The notes beneath the pieces are model-generated. The model was not told the origin of the DNA and did no database searches. It worked only from the letters and a program-made list of their open reading frames with translations. Position numbers and translations under genes: made by a program. A DNA stretch of 64,000 nt, taken from positions 174,001 through 238,000 of the forward strand of contig NC_059394.1 in assembly GCF_905220565.1 (NCBI RefSeq). Direction: 5' to 3'. Below, in pieces: positions 37,471 through 46,197 of the stretch. The stretch's first letter is position 1. The number at the start of each line of letters is the position of its first letter. The DNA is from Melitaea cinxia (Eukaryota > Arthropoda > Insecta > Lepidoptera > Nymphalidae).

Positions 37471-38877
37471 AAACAATTTTTCAATTTGAACTTTTAAAAT
37501 TTTGAATTGAAATTATAGTTTCTCTCAGCTTTATAATATATAGATAAATGTATTTAATAAAATGGTTCGGTATTGTAATGTTGGTATCACTGGAACGTTT
37601 AACAATGAACATTTGTTATAATAGAACTGAATCTTTTAAATTACACATTTTCGTACGCTGACCTATTTTAAACTTCAACTATATTTTTTATTTTTTATCT
37701 TATTCAATAAAAATTTAACTTTTATATTTTACTCTGATAAAAAGAAAGAAAGATATGCTGCACGGTGGCTTATTATCTCCCCCCACTCGGACGCTGCTGT
37801 CTCGGTATTAAGGTTCGCTGGCATCGTGTTAACGATGACTTAAATGAAGGTAGTTTGAAGTGAAGTTTCTGACGGAACTATTTCTAAGTAAAAACTTGAA
37901 CTTACTTTGTAAAATTAGAAAGTGAATTAGCATTAAAATGTTAATTGACTTTGAGCGTATGTAGTATCCACTTGATCATACTCTTAAACGTCGATGTCCT
38001 ATCACTGTTAAATCAAGACTCTAGATCATGGGCGTTCCCAGAATTTTGTAAAGGTGGGGCAATACAAATAAATGTTAAAACTCGATAATTAGTAGAAAAT
38101 TTAATTATTTTTATGTGCTGCAATTTATAATTTACTTTCACTATCTACACTACTGTAATAATAGCTTAAAATTTCCTTATTGAAATCTAAGATATAAATT
38201 ATTACTTTCGAGTCAGGGTGGGGCAAACGACTGCCCTTGTCCCAAGGTGGGTATGACTATGCTCTAGATAATTGTTCCGGTACTATCGTAAGTACCTACA
38301 GCTCAAGGAACGGAGATGAGTTAAGTTAAAGGTAACGCAACCTTGTACGCTCTGTTTACGCACTAAATTATTCCACTAAGACTTACCAGCATGTGAGGTG
38401 AACCGCTGGGAGCCTTTTAAGTCTTTTCATCCTTTAAAATATAATGTTTACAGAGGACGGCTTATGGACACACTTTCAATTATTAAACAACTAGTTAAGA
38501 CGGGGCTAGCTATATTTGTGTTTTTAGATTTTAAAGTTATACTAGAAAGAGAATTTAAAATTGCCTTTGTGGGCATTAAAATTTATGGAAAATACAAAAA
38601 TATTTTATATCTTTACTTTAATTGAAACATTTAGTTTTTGTTTTGGTACAAAGTTCCTTATGGGGCTTTGCAGAGGGGTATTTTTTTAATTTTTATCGAT
38701 AAAAAAATCATAATGAAAAATGTATACCCGAATAATTATTTTCTTTATACCTCGAATAGAACTTGAAATAAATATTTTATAATAAGGAACTTCTTCCTAC
38801 CTGGTGTCTCGCGACACCACACGGCTTTTTCATTTATTTCTTTGATTTTGCGCTTGAAATATTACGTATCTATATGT
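37471..38877. other. intron DNA between the two LINEs
   Basis: A piece at 38026-38270 (catgggcgttcccagaattt to aaggtgggtatgactatgc) reads like an old mobile-element end. No coding capacity. Confidence 0.4.
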
Positions 38878-39038
38878 ATAAATAAATAAATAAATATCTA
38901 CACAATACACACACGGTCGTCTGTTCCTAAAGTAAGCAACTTAATGTTTATGTTATAGGTAACAGCCGACTGGTATAGCTACATTTTTTTTTCGATAAAC
39001 ATACTTATAAATAATACATATATAAATATATAAATGTA
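38878..39038 (+). repeat. repeat F, copy 2
   Basis: Second copy in the same orientation, preceded by (ataa)n at 38878-38896. The pair brackets the LINE at 35838-37470. Confidence 0.8.
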
Positions 39039-39466
39039 AAGATGATATTTGTTTAAATTAAAATAAGCGAGTCGTATACATTAAAGTGTAATGTATGCTA
39101 ATGAGTTACGAAATAATTTTATTCCGTAGATTACGCAGAGATTTGTGAACGTTTGTGAACTTCCGCACGTTAGCGTCTGCGTATTAATTGCGAAACTTTA
39201 CGAAAAACCGCAGCAGAGGAGTTATATCTCAATGTATTTATGAGTTCGGAATAACTTATTACTGTAATGACACTGATATTTGCAAATCATACGGGAAAAA
39301 TGCGACCATACTGGAATTAAAATAGCGTGAAATCCTTTATTTTCATCTCAATGCGTTATTTTATCAACTTCTATTTTATATTTAAAAGTACCTGAATAGT
39401 ATTCAGCCAGTTACGCGGCTAGTGTATTAGGGTAGAAGCGTTGTATCAACATAATTATATTCATGT

Positions 39467-39480
39467 AAATAATATGTAAT
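39467..39480. repeat. left target-site duplication of the helicase LINE
   Basis: The 14 bases aaataatatgtaat are repeated at the 3' end of the element. The LINE-derived frame starts directly after them with codons for Y-L-Q-D-R-K; an in-frame stop lies inside the duplication. Confidence 0.9.
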
Positions 39481-39482
39481 CA

Positions 39483-42400
39483 TACCTCCAGGATCGAAAG
39501 GTCATTGTTAATTACGCCAGAGCGACCAGTGAGAAGGAGACCACGAAGGGTTGCGTCCAAGGATCCATTGGCGGGCCAACCTTCTGGAACCTCATACTGG
39601 ATTCGCTGCTGAGAAAGATCAGCGATATGGGAGTGTATTGCCAGGCCTTTGCGGACGATGTGGTCCTCGTCTTCTCCAGCCAAAAATCCGGCAACCTACA
39701 GGCCTCAGCCGAAACCACCTTAGCTGCCGTACAAGAGTGGGGTATACATAACAAACTGAGCTTCGCCGCGCATAAGACCAACGCGATGGTGCTCACTAAA
39801 AAGCTGAAATACGATACCCCCATAATCCATATGTCCGGCACTCGACTGAGGCTTGTAGGTCAAATAAAACTGCTGGGGCTCATTTTGGACTCGAAGCTCA
39901 CTTTCAACGCGCACGTATCCGCAGTATGCAAAAAAGCTGCGGACATTTATAAACAGCTTGCGCGCGCGGCGAGAGTGACTTGGGGTCTGAACGGAGAGAT
40001 TGTACGGACCGTTTATCTGGCGGTGATAGAGCCCATTGTTCTGTACGCAGCGAGCGTATGGTCCTCTGCAGCAGAGAAGTTGACGGTACGAAAGCAACTA
40101 AACTCACTGCAGAGAGGATTTGCTCTGAAAATGTGCAGGGCGTACAGAACGGTGTCGCTTACATCGGCACTAGTCCTCTCAGGTTTGCTCCCGTTAGACC
40201 TTCGTGTTCGAGAGGCGGCCATAAGAGAGCTGGAGCGCAAGGTGGGACCAATGCAAAACCCCCACCCTTCTCTACTCATGACAACGGAGTACGAGCGCTT
40301 AGAGAGTCTGAACCCCGAAGTCCTTGAGGAACACAGCATCGTCGGGCCTCTTATCTTTACCGACGGAAGCAAAATAGAGGGTAAAGTTGGAGCCGCCCTC
40401 ACATGTTGGGACCAAGACAGGGAAGTAAGATACTCCACTTTCCGGTTAGAGCCGCACAACACTGTCTTTCAATCCGAGATGTACGCACTCTTCAGAGCAG
40501 TGGAAATAGCAAAAACCTCAAAGTCACGCTCCATCAACATCTTGAGCGACTCGAGGTCATCTTTGGATCTGCTGAGGAGCCCCTCAGTGACTCACCCTCT
40601 GGCCGTGGTAATGAAGAGTCGAATCAGACAGCTCCGGGAGGAAAATAAGACAGTGCGGTTCTTTTGGTTGAGGGCCCATGTTGGAACACCGGGCAATGAG
40701 AGAGCGGACGAGCTGGCCAAAAGGGCGGCTTTAACAAAAAATACGGCACCTGACTACGACAGAGTACCAATCTCGTATGTCAGAAGGCAGATCCGGGAAG
40801 CGACTGTCAGGGTCTGGCAGGATAGATACAATTCTTCGAAGACTGGCTCGGTCACGAAAATATTCCTACCGGATGTAAAGCCCGCTTACAGACTGGTAAG
40901 GAAATCGGCACCAACATCTGTCGACACGCAAATTCTGACCGGCCACGGAGGATTTGCGGCGTATCTTCACAGATTCCACCTCACTGACAGTCCCTCGTGT
41001 ATCTGCGACCCGAATTGTGAGGAGACAGTTCTGCATATTATACTGAATTGCCCGAGGTTCAGTAAGGAAAGGCTGGATCTGGAACTCAAACTCCAGATTA
41101 AACTGGACCAGCCATCGCTCCATACCATCCTGGAGAGCGAGGCCAGCAGAACGTCCTTCCTCACATTCGCGAGAAAGGCCGTCAATACAGCCGCAAAGAG
41201 GAACAGCACGCTTTCTCCATCACCGGCTTTAACACCTGCGCAGAGTGCCAACACCGTCGTTCATATAACACACACTCAGATACACTACACACAAGCACAA
41301 ATAGAGCAAAACCGTGTCCAACAAGCCGCTCAGCGAGATAACACAACAGCTCCGCGGATGTCTCCTGGCCGCACCCTTCTGGGCCAAATAACTAGGACCA
41401 TGTCTTCCTCACTCCAGGACCTGTTCAGGAATAGAGCCAACCAAAACGCACCTCCGCAGCCGACTCAGAGCAGGATGACACAATCCTCTCCCAGTGAAGT
41501 GAATGGAAGTGGAGAAGTTGGTATTAGGACCAGATGCGTGGCTCTATTCATGGACAGCGAAGTGGAGAGGATGGGGATAAGCTTCTGTCACTCCGAAGAA
41601 CTCAATCGGCTGACGATTTCACCGGGACTCGCCTTATTGATAAACGGTAGCACTCAAAAGACAAGCATAAGGCGCACAAAAATCACAGCGCTAGCGCAAG
41701 AGCAGGAGGGCGACTCGACCTATCGTTTGTTGCGGTTAAAAAACAAAGAGATCGCACTCTTCGAATGGGGAGAGACGTCCGCCTTCGCGCAGTCCAGCTT
41801 GTGGCTACAGCGGATGAGCGAGATCCCCGGGGGAATCCCCGGAAGAATCAGTGTTGATTCGATGAGAGTCGGCTATGATAGAGGCGACGTATCAGATAGG
41901 TACGGTTGCCTAATGGCCTCCAAGAACAGCGAGGTCATTGTCTACGAAGACAGGGGGGAGGACCTTGGTTACTTAAGACCAAAATCAAAATCACCTTCAC
42001 CCTCTGCATCGCCGGCTCTCGGGGAAGCCGCACCAAGCGACTCGGAGCGCCTACAACTAAAGGTCGAGGCCCAGAAGGTAGAACAACGTAGGGCAACGGC
42101 CGCACCCAAATCTAAGCCGAGCTCGATGTCATTGGCGACATTTATCCAGGCAACCATCTCCCCGAAGCAAAGTAAGCTTCCCCATCACCCCTCTCCCAAA
42201 AAGGCTGGACAGGGAGAGCGACTATCGGAGGCGCTGAGCAGGTTCACCAAAGACAATAGTCCGAGGCAACCAGCGGCGTCACCGGCCGCTCGAACTAGGG
42301 CCGATATGGGACAAGTATCACCACCGAGACTTCGACCGGCGTCCACACCGCTTCAACACGCGGAAAACGCCCTAATCGAGTTCCTGGCCATTATTAAGGC

Positions 42401-43703
42401 AAACCGCGAGGTATGCTTGGCCACCTGCAAAAAGATCATGCAGGCCTACCAGTACGATCACCAAAGATTACTGGAGGTGGAACTCGAAGAAGCCGAAGCA
42501 GCCATATACAACAGTGATACCCGACAAATACTGAAGGGCAAGATGTCGGGTAGGTATATGGCCGCATATAACATCACAGCAGGCTTCGTGAGCGCGGTCG
42601 AGTCTGAGGGTAATGACGAGGAGTCACAAACCTTTGAAACACCCGAAGGGGACCCGGTGGTGGTAGTGGCGAGATGCACGAAAGTAATGCTGGGCGACCG
42701 GATGCTACGGATGGCAAAAACCATCACGGGCGACCGGGCCGAAGCCGGCTTACCGTACGTGACCTGGGAACTACCATCACTGGAGTGGATAAACGGGGTA
42801 CCAGGATGCGGCAAGACAACCCGAATAGTCAGGGACTTCGATGGGGACACGGAAGTCGTGATTACGACCACAGTCGAGGCGGCTAAAGATCTAAAAGAAA
42901 AACTGGTGCACCGCTATGGCAACAAGGTCAAGCAAAGGGTACGTACTATGGCCTCCGTTCTGGTAAATGGCTTCCGTGAGGGTTTAAAAATCAACCGCCT
43001 AACGGTGGACGAAGCCCTCATGAACCATTTCGGAGCCATAGTAATGGCCGCCCGACTATCGGGAGCTGAGAAGGTAGTCCTCATCGGAGACATAAACCAA
43101 CTGCCGTACATCGACAGGGATAACCTGTTCGAAATGCGGTATTGTAGACCAACCCTTATAACGACTATTTCGTGCGAGTTGTCGTGCACGCATCGTAACC
43201 CCAAAGATGTCGCCTTTGCCATCAGTGAGGTTTACAAGTCCGTGTACAGCTCAAGCACAAAGATCCGATCTTTGCGAGTGGAGAGTCTCACAGGCACGCG
43301 CATTCCTGTAGGAAGGGACCGAACCCTGTACCTGGTATTTACGCAAGAGGAGAAGAGATTGCTGACTGACCAGGGATACGAGTCCGGTGAGGGATCGCGC
43401 GTCTTAACCATTCATGAGGCGCAGGGCCAGACCTATGAGGACGTCATCGTCCTCCAGACAAATACAAGGAGGCTCAAGATCCACGACAGCGTTTCGCACG
43501 CTGTAGTCGCGGTGACTAGACACACCAACACCTGTGTCTATTACACCGACGACCGTGACGACGCAATTGGTCGCTTTGTGGCGAGGGCAGCGGAGATGAC
43601 GGACAAGAAAATCCTTGAGCATAGTCTCAAGATGGCCATTCACCATAGAGATGCTGCCGTCATTGAGAATGTGCTCAAAATGTTGAAAAATGTAGAGGTG
43701 TGA
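39483..43703 (+). CDS. LINE ORF2 remnant: RT (C-terminal part)-RNase H-zinc knuckle-SF1 helicase
   Basis: Open for about 1,406 codons from the truncation point; the first ATG at 39627 is internal and not the native start. Domains, numbered from that ATG: before and at residues 1-25, an R1-type RT segment (GCVQGSIGGPTFWN, then the catalytic FADD at 8-11); RT thumb to about 215; RNase H about 240-372, with FTDGSK, QSEMYAL, LSDSRS and HVGTPGNERADELAK supplying the D-E-D-D set; a CCHC-like knuckle about 458-477 (CICDPNC...H...C); a low-complexity linker 512-625; an unrecognised region 627-787; a Ser/Pro/Lys-rich linker 787-909; a helical Glu-rich segment 912-992; a superfamily 1 helicase about 1052-1312; and a helical C-tail. 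Helicase motifs I (GVPGCGKT), II (DEAL), III (GDINQLP), V (HEAQGQTY) and VI (AVTRHTN) are all present, with the order and spacing of alphavirus-like RNA virus helicases. The RNA-unwinding role is inferred; reverse transcription is well established for the family. Confidence 0.93.
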   Translation, partial: YLQDRKVIVNYARATSEKETTKGCVQGSIGGPTFWNLILDSLLRKISDMGVYCQAFADDVVLVFSSQKSGNLQASAETTLAAVQEWGIHNKLSFAAHKTNAMVLTKKLKYDTPIIHMSGTRLRLVGQIKLLGLILDSKLTFNAHVSAVCKKAADIYKQLARAARVTWGLNGEIVRTVYLAVIEPIVLYAASVWSSAAEKLTVRKQLNSLQRGFALKMCRAYRTVSLTSALVLSGLLPLDLRVREAAIRELERKVGPMQNPHPSLLMTTEYERLESLNPEVLEEHSIVGPLIFTDGSKIEGKVGAALTCWDQDREVRYSTFRLEPHNTVFQSEMYALFRAVEIAKTSKSRSINILSDSRSSLDLLRSPSVTHPLAVVMKSRIRQLREENKTVRFFWLRAHVGTPGNERADELAKRAALTKNTAPDYDRVPISYVRRQIREATVRVWQDRYNSSKTGSVTKIFLPDVKPAYRLVRKSAPTSVDTQILTGHGGFAAYLHRFHLTDSPSCICDPNCEETVLHIILNCPRFSKERLDLELKLQIKLDQPSLHTILESEASRTSFLTFARKAVNTAAKRNSTLSPSPALTPAQSANTVVHITHTQIHYTQAQIEQNRVQQAAQRDNTTAPRMSPGRTLLGQITRTMSSSLQDLFRNRANQNAPPQPTQSRMTQSSPSEVNGSGEVGIRTRCVALFMDSEVERMGISFCHSEELNRLTISPGLALLINGSTQKTSIRRTKITALAQEQEGDSTYRLLRLKNKEIALFEWGETSAFAQSSLWLQRMSEIPGGIPGRISVDSMRVGYDRGDVSDRYGCLMASKNSEVIVYEDRGEDLGYLRPKSKSPSPSASPALGEAAPSDSERLQLKVEAQKVEQRRATAAPKSKPSSMSLATFIQATISPKQSKLPHHPSPKKAGQGERLSEALSRFTKDNSPRQPAASPAARTRADMGQVSPPRLRPASTPLQHAENALIEFLAIIKANREVCLATCKKIMQAYQYDHQRLLEVELEEAEAAIYNSDTRQILKGKMSGRYMAAYNITAGFVSAVESEGNDEESQTFETPEGDPVVVVARCTKVMLGDRMLRMAKTITGDRAEAGLPYVTWELPSLEWINGVPGCGKTTRIVRDFDGDTEVVITTTVEAAKDLKEKLVHRYGNKVKQRVRTMASVLVNGFREGLKINRLTVDEALMNHFGAIVMAARLSGAEKVVLIGDINQLPYIDRDNLFEMRYCRPTLITTISCELSCTHRNPKDVAFAISEVYKSVYSSSTKIRSLRVESLTGTRIPVGRDRTLYLVFTQEEKRLLTDQGYESGEGSRVLTIHEAQGQTYEDVIVLQTNTRRLKIHDSVSHAVVAVTRHTNTCVYYTDDRDDAIGRFVARAAEMTDKKILEHSLKMAIHHRDAAVIENVLKMLKNVEV
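41505..41985 (+). other. unrecognised globular region between zinc knuckle and helicase
   Basis: About 160 residues between two disordered linkers. It has alternating hydrophobic strands, for example GIRTRCVALFMDS, YRLLRLKNKEIALFEWG and SEVIVYEDRG, which suggests a folded, mostly beta domain. No catalytic motif was recognised. It could be a LINE-specific domain, or a second piece acquired with the helicase. Confidence 0.5.
42780..43575 (+). other. SF1 viral-type helicase domain inside the LINE ORF
   Basis: Walker A GVPGCGKT lies at 42795-42818, Walker B with DEAL near 43008, motif III GDINQLPYI near 43086, a THRNP segment near 43190, motif V HEAQGQTY near 43410, and motif VI AVTRHTN near 43505. 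The set is complete and in the right order, so the domain is not visibly decayed. The closest family style is the helicase of tobamo-like (virga-like) positive-strand RNA viruses. Cellular SF1 helicases of the UPF1 or Pif1 type are less likely given the DEA Walker B and the GDxxQLP form. This is a captured viral gene within a retrotransposon and not a free viral insertion, because it is in frame with the RT and shares its duplication. Confidence 0.88.
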
Positions 43704-44335
43704 AGACATTATTGTATTGTAAGTATAAATTATGCGTAGATAAAAGTGTAAAGTAAGTAATATAAATAATAAAATTGAATGTAATAGTATAGGAATAGGA
43801 TAATGTAATTGTAATGATAAGGCTTTATATATTTACTTAATAAGATAGGATTAGTCATATAATATATTAATAAAAATTAAAAAAAAAAAAAAAAAAAAAA
43901 ATTAAATTTAAATGGACAAAACGATTCCTAACCAAAAAAAAAAAAAAAAAAAAAAAAAAAGTACCTAACTACTAACAATAACATAGGTTAAGTGTACATT
44001 GTAAGTAGCAAATAAGTGTACATATATTGTAGTTAGAAAATAAGTGTACATATATTGTAGTTACCAAATAAGTGTAAATATAATAAAAATAATTAGTATA
44101 TAAGAATATAAAATAAGCAATATGTAGAATAGTCTTGGTCAGTGGACTCGCGTCGACTTTTAGAAATTTGAAATTTTAAGACTAGTTATTAAGGCTTCTA
44201 GATTCTAAGTTGCGGTGAAGTACCGATGCATGTTAAAAAAAAAAAAAAATAATAATAACAATTTATGGAATAACAAAAGCACGGGCATAATAAGCCTGTG
44301 GATATATCACATAACTAAAAAAAAAAAAAAAAAAA
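43704..44335 (+). other. 3' UTR and tail of the helicase LINE
   Basis: AT-rich trailer after the stop at 43701-43703. It contains A-runs near 43880-43901, 43936-43959 and 44236-44249, plus the terminal run near 44316-44338. A 26-bp unit related to aagtgtacatatattgtagt is repeated about three times between 43990 and 44090. Confidence 0.75.
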
Positions 44336-44349
44336 AAATAATATGTAAT
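44336..44349. repeat. right target-site duplication of the helicase LINE
   Basis: A second copy of aaataatatgtaat directly follows the terminal A-run. Its first As cannot be separated from the tail, so the certain duplication is 11-14 bp. Confidence 0.9.
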
Positions 44350-44489
44350 TACATTGTACGTAGTTTTAAGTGAAAATATAGTCTGAAACCAAGAAAAAAA
44401 GAGTTTTTTTTTACCTAGATACAGCGATGGACGTAGCACACATACATTACAGCATTTATATAGAATATTTTATATTATATATTTTAAGT

Positions 44490-44802
44490 TTTGTGTGGTT
44501 ACGGCAGTAAGAATATAGCCACCCCTTCTCTTCGTGGGTGTCGTAAGAGGCGACTAAGGGATAACACATTTCCACTAACACCTTGGAACTTAAAAAGCCG
44601 ATCGATGGCGGGATAACCATCCAACTGCTGGCGTTGAAATACACAAGCCGAAGACGGGCAGAAGCGTCTTCGGTGCGCCAAAGCGGTTATCAACGCGCTT
44701 ACCCAGCGTGGTGACTATGGGCAAAACACATGAGTTCACGCCATTTTTGGCGCCAACTTGTGGAGGCCTATATCCAGCAGTGGACTGTATTAGGCTGAAG
44801 TG
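44490..44802 (+). repeat. dispersed repeat B, long copy with TSD
   Basis: Sense orientation: tgtgtggttacggcagtaag at the start and gtattaggctgaagtg at the end, with an 11-bp duplication atattttaagt (44479-44489 and 44803-44813). It lies only 150 bp beyond the helicase LINE but has its own duplication, so it is an independent insertion. Confidence 0.82.
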
Positions 44803-45274
44803 ATATTTTAAGTGATATTTATTTAAGATCTCTCAACCGTAGGGCGAGAGAATCTTCTTTGCTCACTTGCGCCCTACAAACAGACTGAGTCAGGTCCTTT
44901 TACGCATTTGCGTTCAATGGCGCTAGAGCGCGTCAGCCAACAGACTACGACACGCACCCGTCAGGCATCCGTCACACGTGAGTTCCGGGTGCGTCAGGCA
45001 GACGTCACTCACCCGTCACTCGTGTACGCACAAGGTGAAGACAACAGTTTTGACATAAGTAACATTTTGTTTTTGTTTGGCTTTTGCATGTTTGTTATAT
45101 GAACAAGGAAACGGGAAGTTATAGCGAAATATTTTTTTTTCTATCAATTCACATTACACGTGTGTACATTAGAGGAAAAGATAAGTGTTAAACTTCTTGA
45201 AAACTTGAAAATCAGGAGCTGTTTGTATATTTTTTTAAGAATTATAAACACAGGAACCAATATTTGATAAATCT

Positions 45275-45461
45275 CTTTTCAGCCAGTAATATGCCACTGC
45301 TACCCTCTATAGGCCTCTTACCCTATGGAGAATGGTTAGAGCTTACCACCACGCTGGTCCAATGCGGTTTGTCGGATATATTACCTACTAGAAGTAACGA
45401 TCGCTATCAGGTGTAGATGATAACAACCGGGACCAACGCCTTAACGTGCTCTCCGAGGCAT
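45275..45461 (-). mobile_element. SINE family A, truncated old copy (minus)
   Basis: Starts ttcagccagtaatatgccac and runs to ctccgaggca, with many substitutions. An imperfect 11-bp duplication (ttgataaatct at 45264, ttaataaatct at 45462) flanks it. Confidence 0.75.
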
Positions 45462-46108
45462 TTAATAAATCTAGTAATTTTAAACAAAGTTTTCTAATTA
45501 TAGAATATGTGACGAAGTGCGAACCGTAGATTCAATGTATCAATGTGTGAGATACATAATTAAGTAGAAAGTATGTTAAGTAGAAAGATAGAGAATTAAA
45601 TATTGCATAATTAATTCGAAACAATAAAACAAAAATCTAATGAACGAGTAGTTGATCAAACATAATTATTTAAAGTATTTTTATAATCAACCACACAAAT
45701 GGTTTGCTCAGCACAATAACTACATACTGAACATAATTTTATTTTCAATAAAGTAATATTGAAAAGCTGAAGAGTTTTTGTTTATTCAAACGCGCTAATT
45801 TCAGGAACTACTCGATCGAATTGAAAAATTCTTTTTGTGTTGGATTGGCTGGATGGCCATTTGCCGAGGAAAACTATATAAATAGGCTATATAAAATCTT
45901 AACGCGAGTGAAACCGATGGACACCGCTCGTTTTCAATTTTGTTTTGTTGTTGTTGTTGTTTAAAAAAGTGTGTGTGTCAGCTCCGACGCAGGACTGGGG
46001 GCTATTCCTTCAGATAGACTGTTTAGCGGCCTATTAGGCACAAAAAAGGTTTACTAGTCTAAAAAAAGATTAATACCTATTATATCAAATGGTTAATAAA
46101 CGAATCAA

Positions 46109-46197
46109 ATAACGCCATCTGTCGGAACCCTAGATGGTGTTATTAGAAAACGTCGTCATCTATCGGCACTCTGTTGGGTTCCGATAGATGGCGTTAC
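46109..46197. repeat. small foldback element
   Basis: Arms 46109-46129 (ataacgccatctgtcggaac) and 46177-46197 (ttccgatagatggcgttac) are imperfect inverted copies; the loop repeats parts of the motif again (tagatggtgtta). MITE-like, no coding capacity. Confidence 0.75.

Larger units (their letters stand above)
39481..44335 (+). mobile_element. 5'-truncated R1-clade LINE carrying a viral-type SF1 helicase
   Basis: A non-LTR retrotransposon insertion. A 14-bp duplication (aaataatatgtaat) sits at 39467-39480 and again at 44336-44349, immediately after a poly(A) run. This is the mark of target-primed reverse transcription of one RNA that starts in the RT domain and ends in poly(A). The 5' part (endonuclease, RT fingers, any ORF1) is missing, as is usual for LINE copies. 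The reading frame at 39483-43703 is uninterrupted and clearly richer in G+C than the AT-rich flanks. The 3' UTR (43704-44335) holds several A-runs and a short tandem repeat. The insertion is in generic intron DNA, not in 28S rDNA, the classic R1 site. Assignment to the R1 clade rests on the RT region before and around FADD. Confidence 0.93.

Noticed and set aside
39627..39629. ATG as the true start of the LINE protein
   Set aside because: R1-type RT sequence continues in frame upstream to the target duplication, so the ATG is internal to a truncated protein.
42458..42871. 137-codon minus-strand frame inside the LINE ORF
   Set aside because: Antisense shadow of the GC-rich helicase ORF; the sense strand has complete helicase motifs.
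39481..43703. Endogenous RNA virus genome fragment
   Set aside because: Only a helicase is viral-type; no viral methyltransferase or polymerase is seen, and it is in frame with RT inside one target duplication.
44479..44813. Repeat B as part of the helicase LINE's 3' end
   Set aside because: It has its own 11-bp duplication and lies outside the LINE's duplication at 44336-44349.
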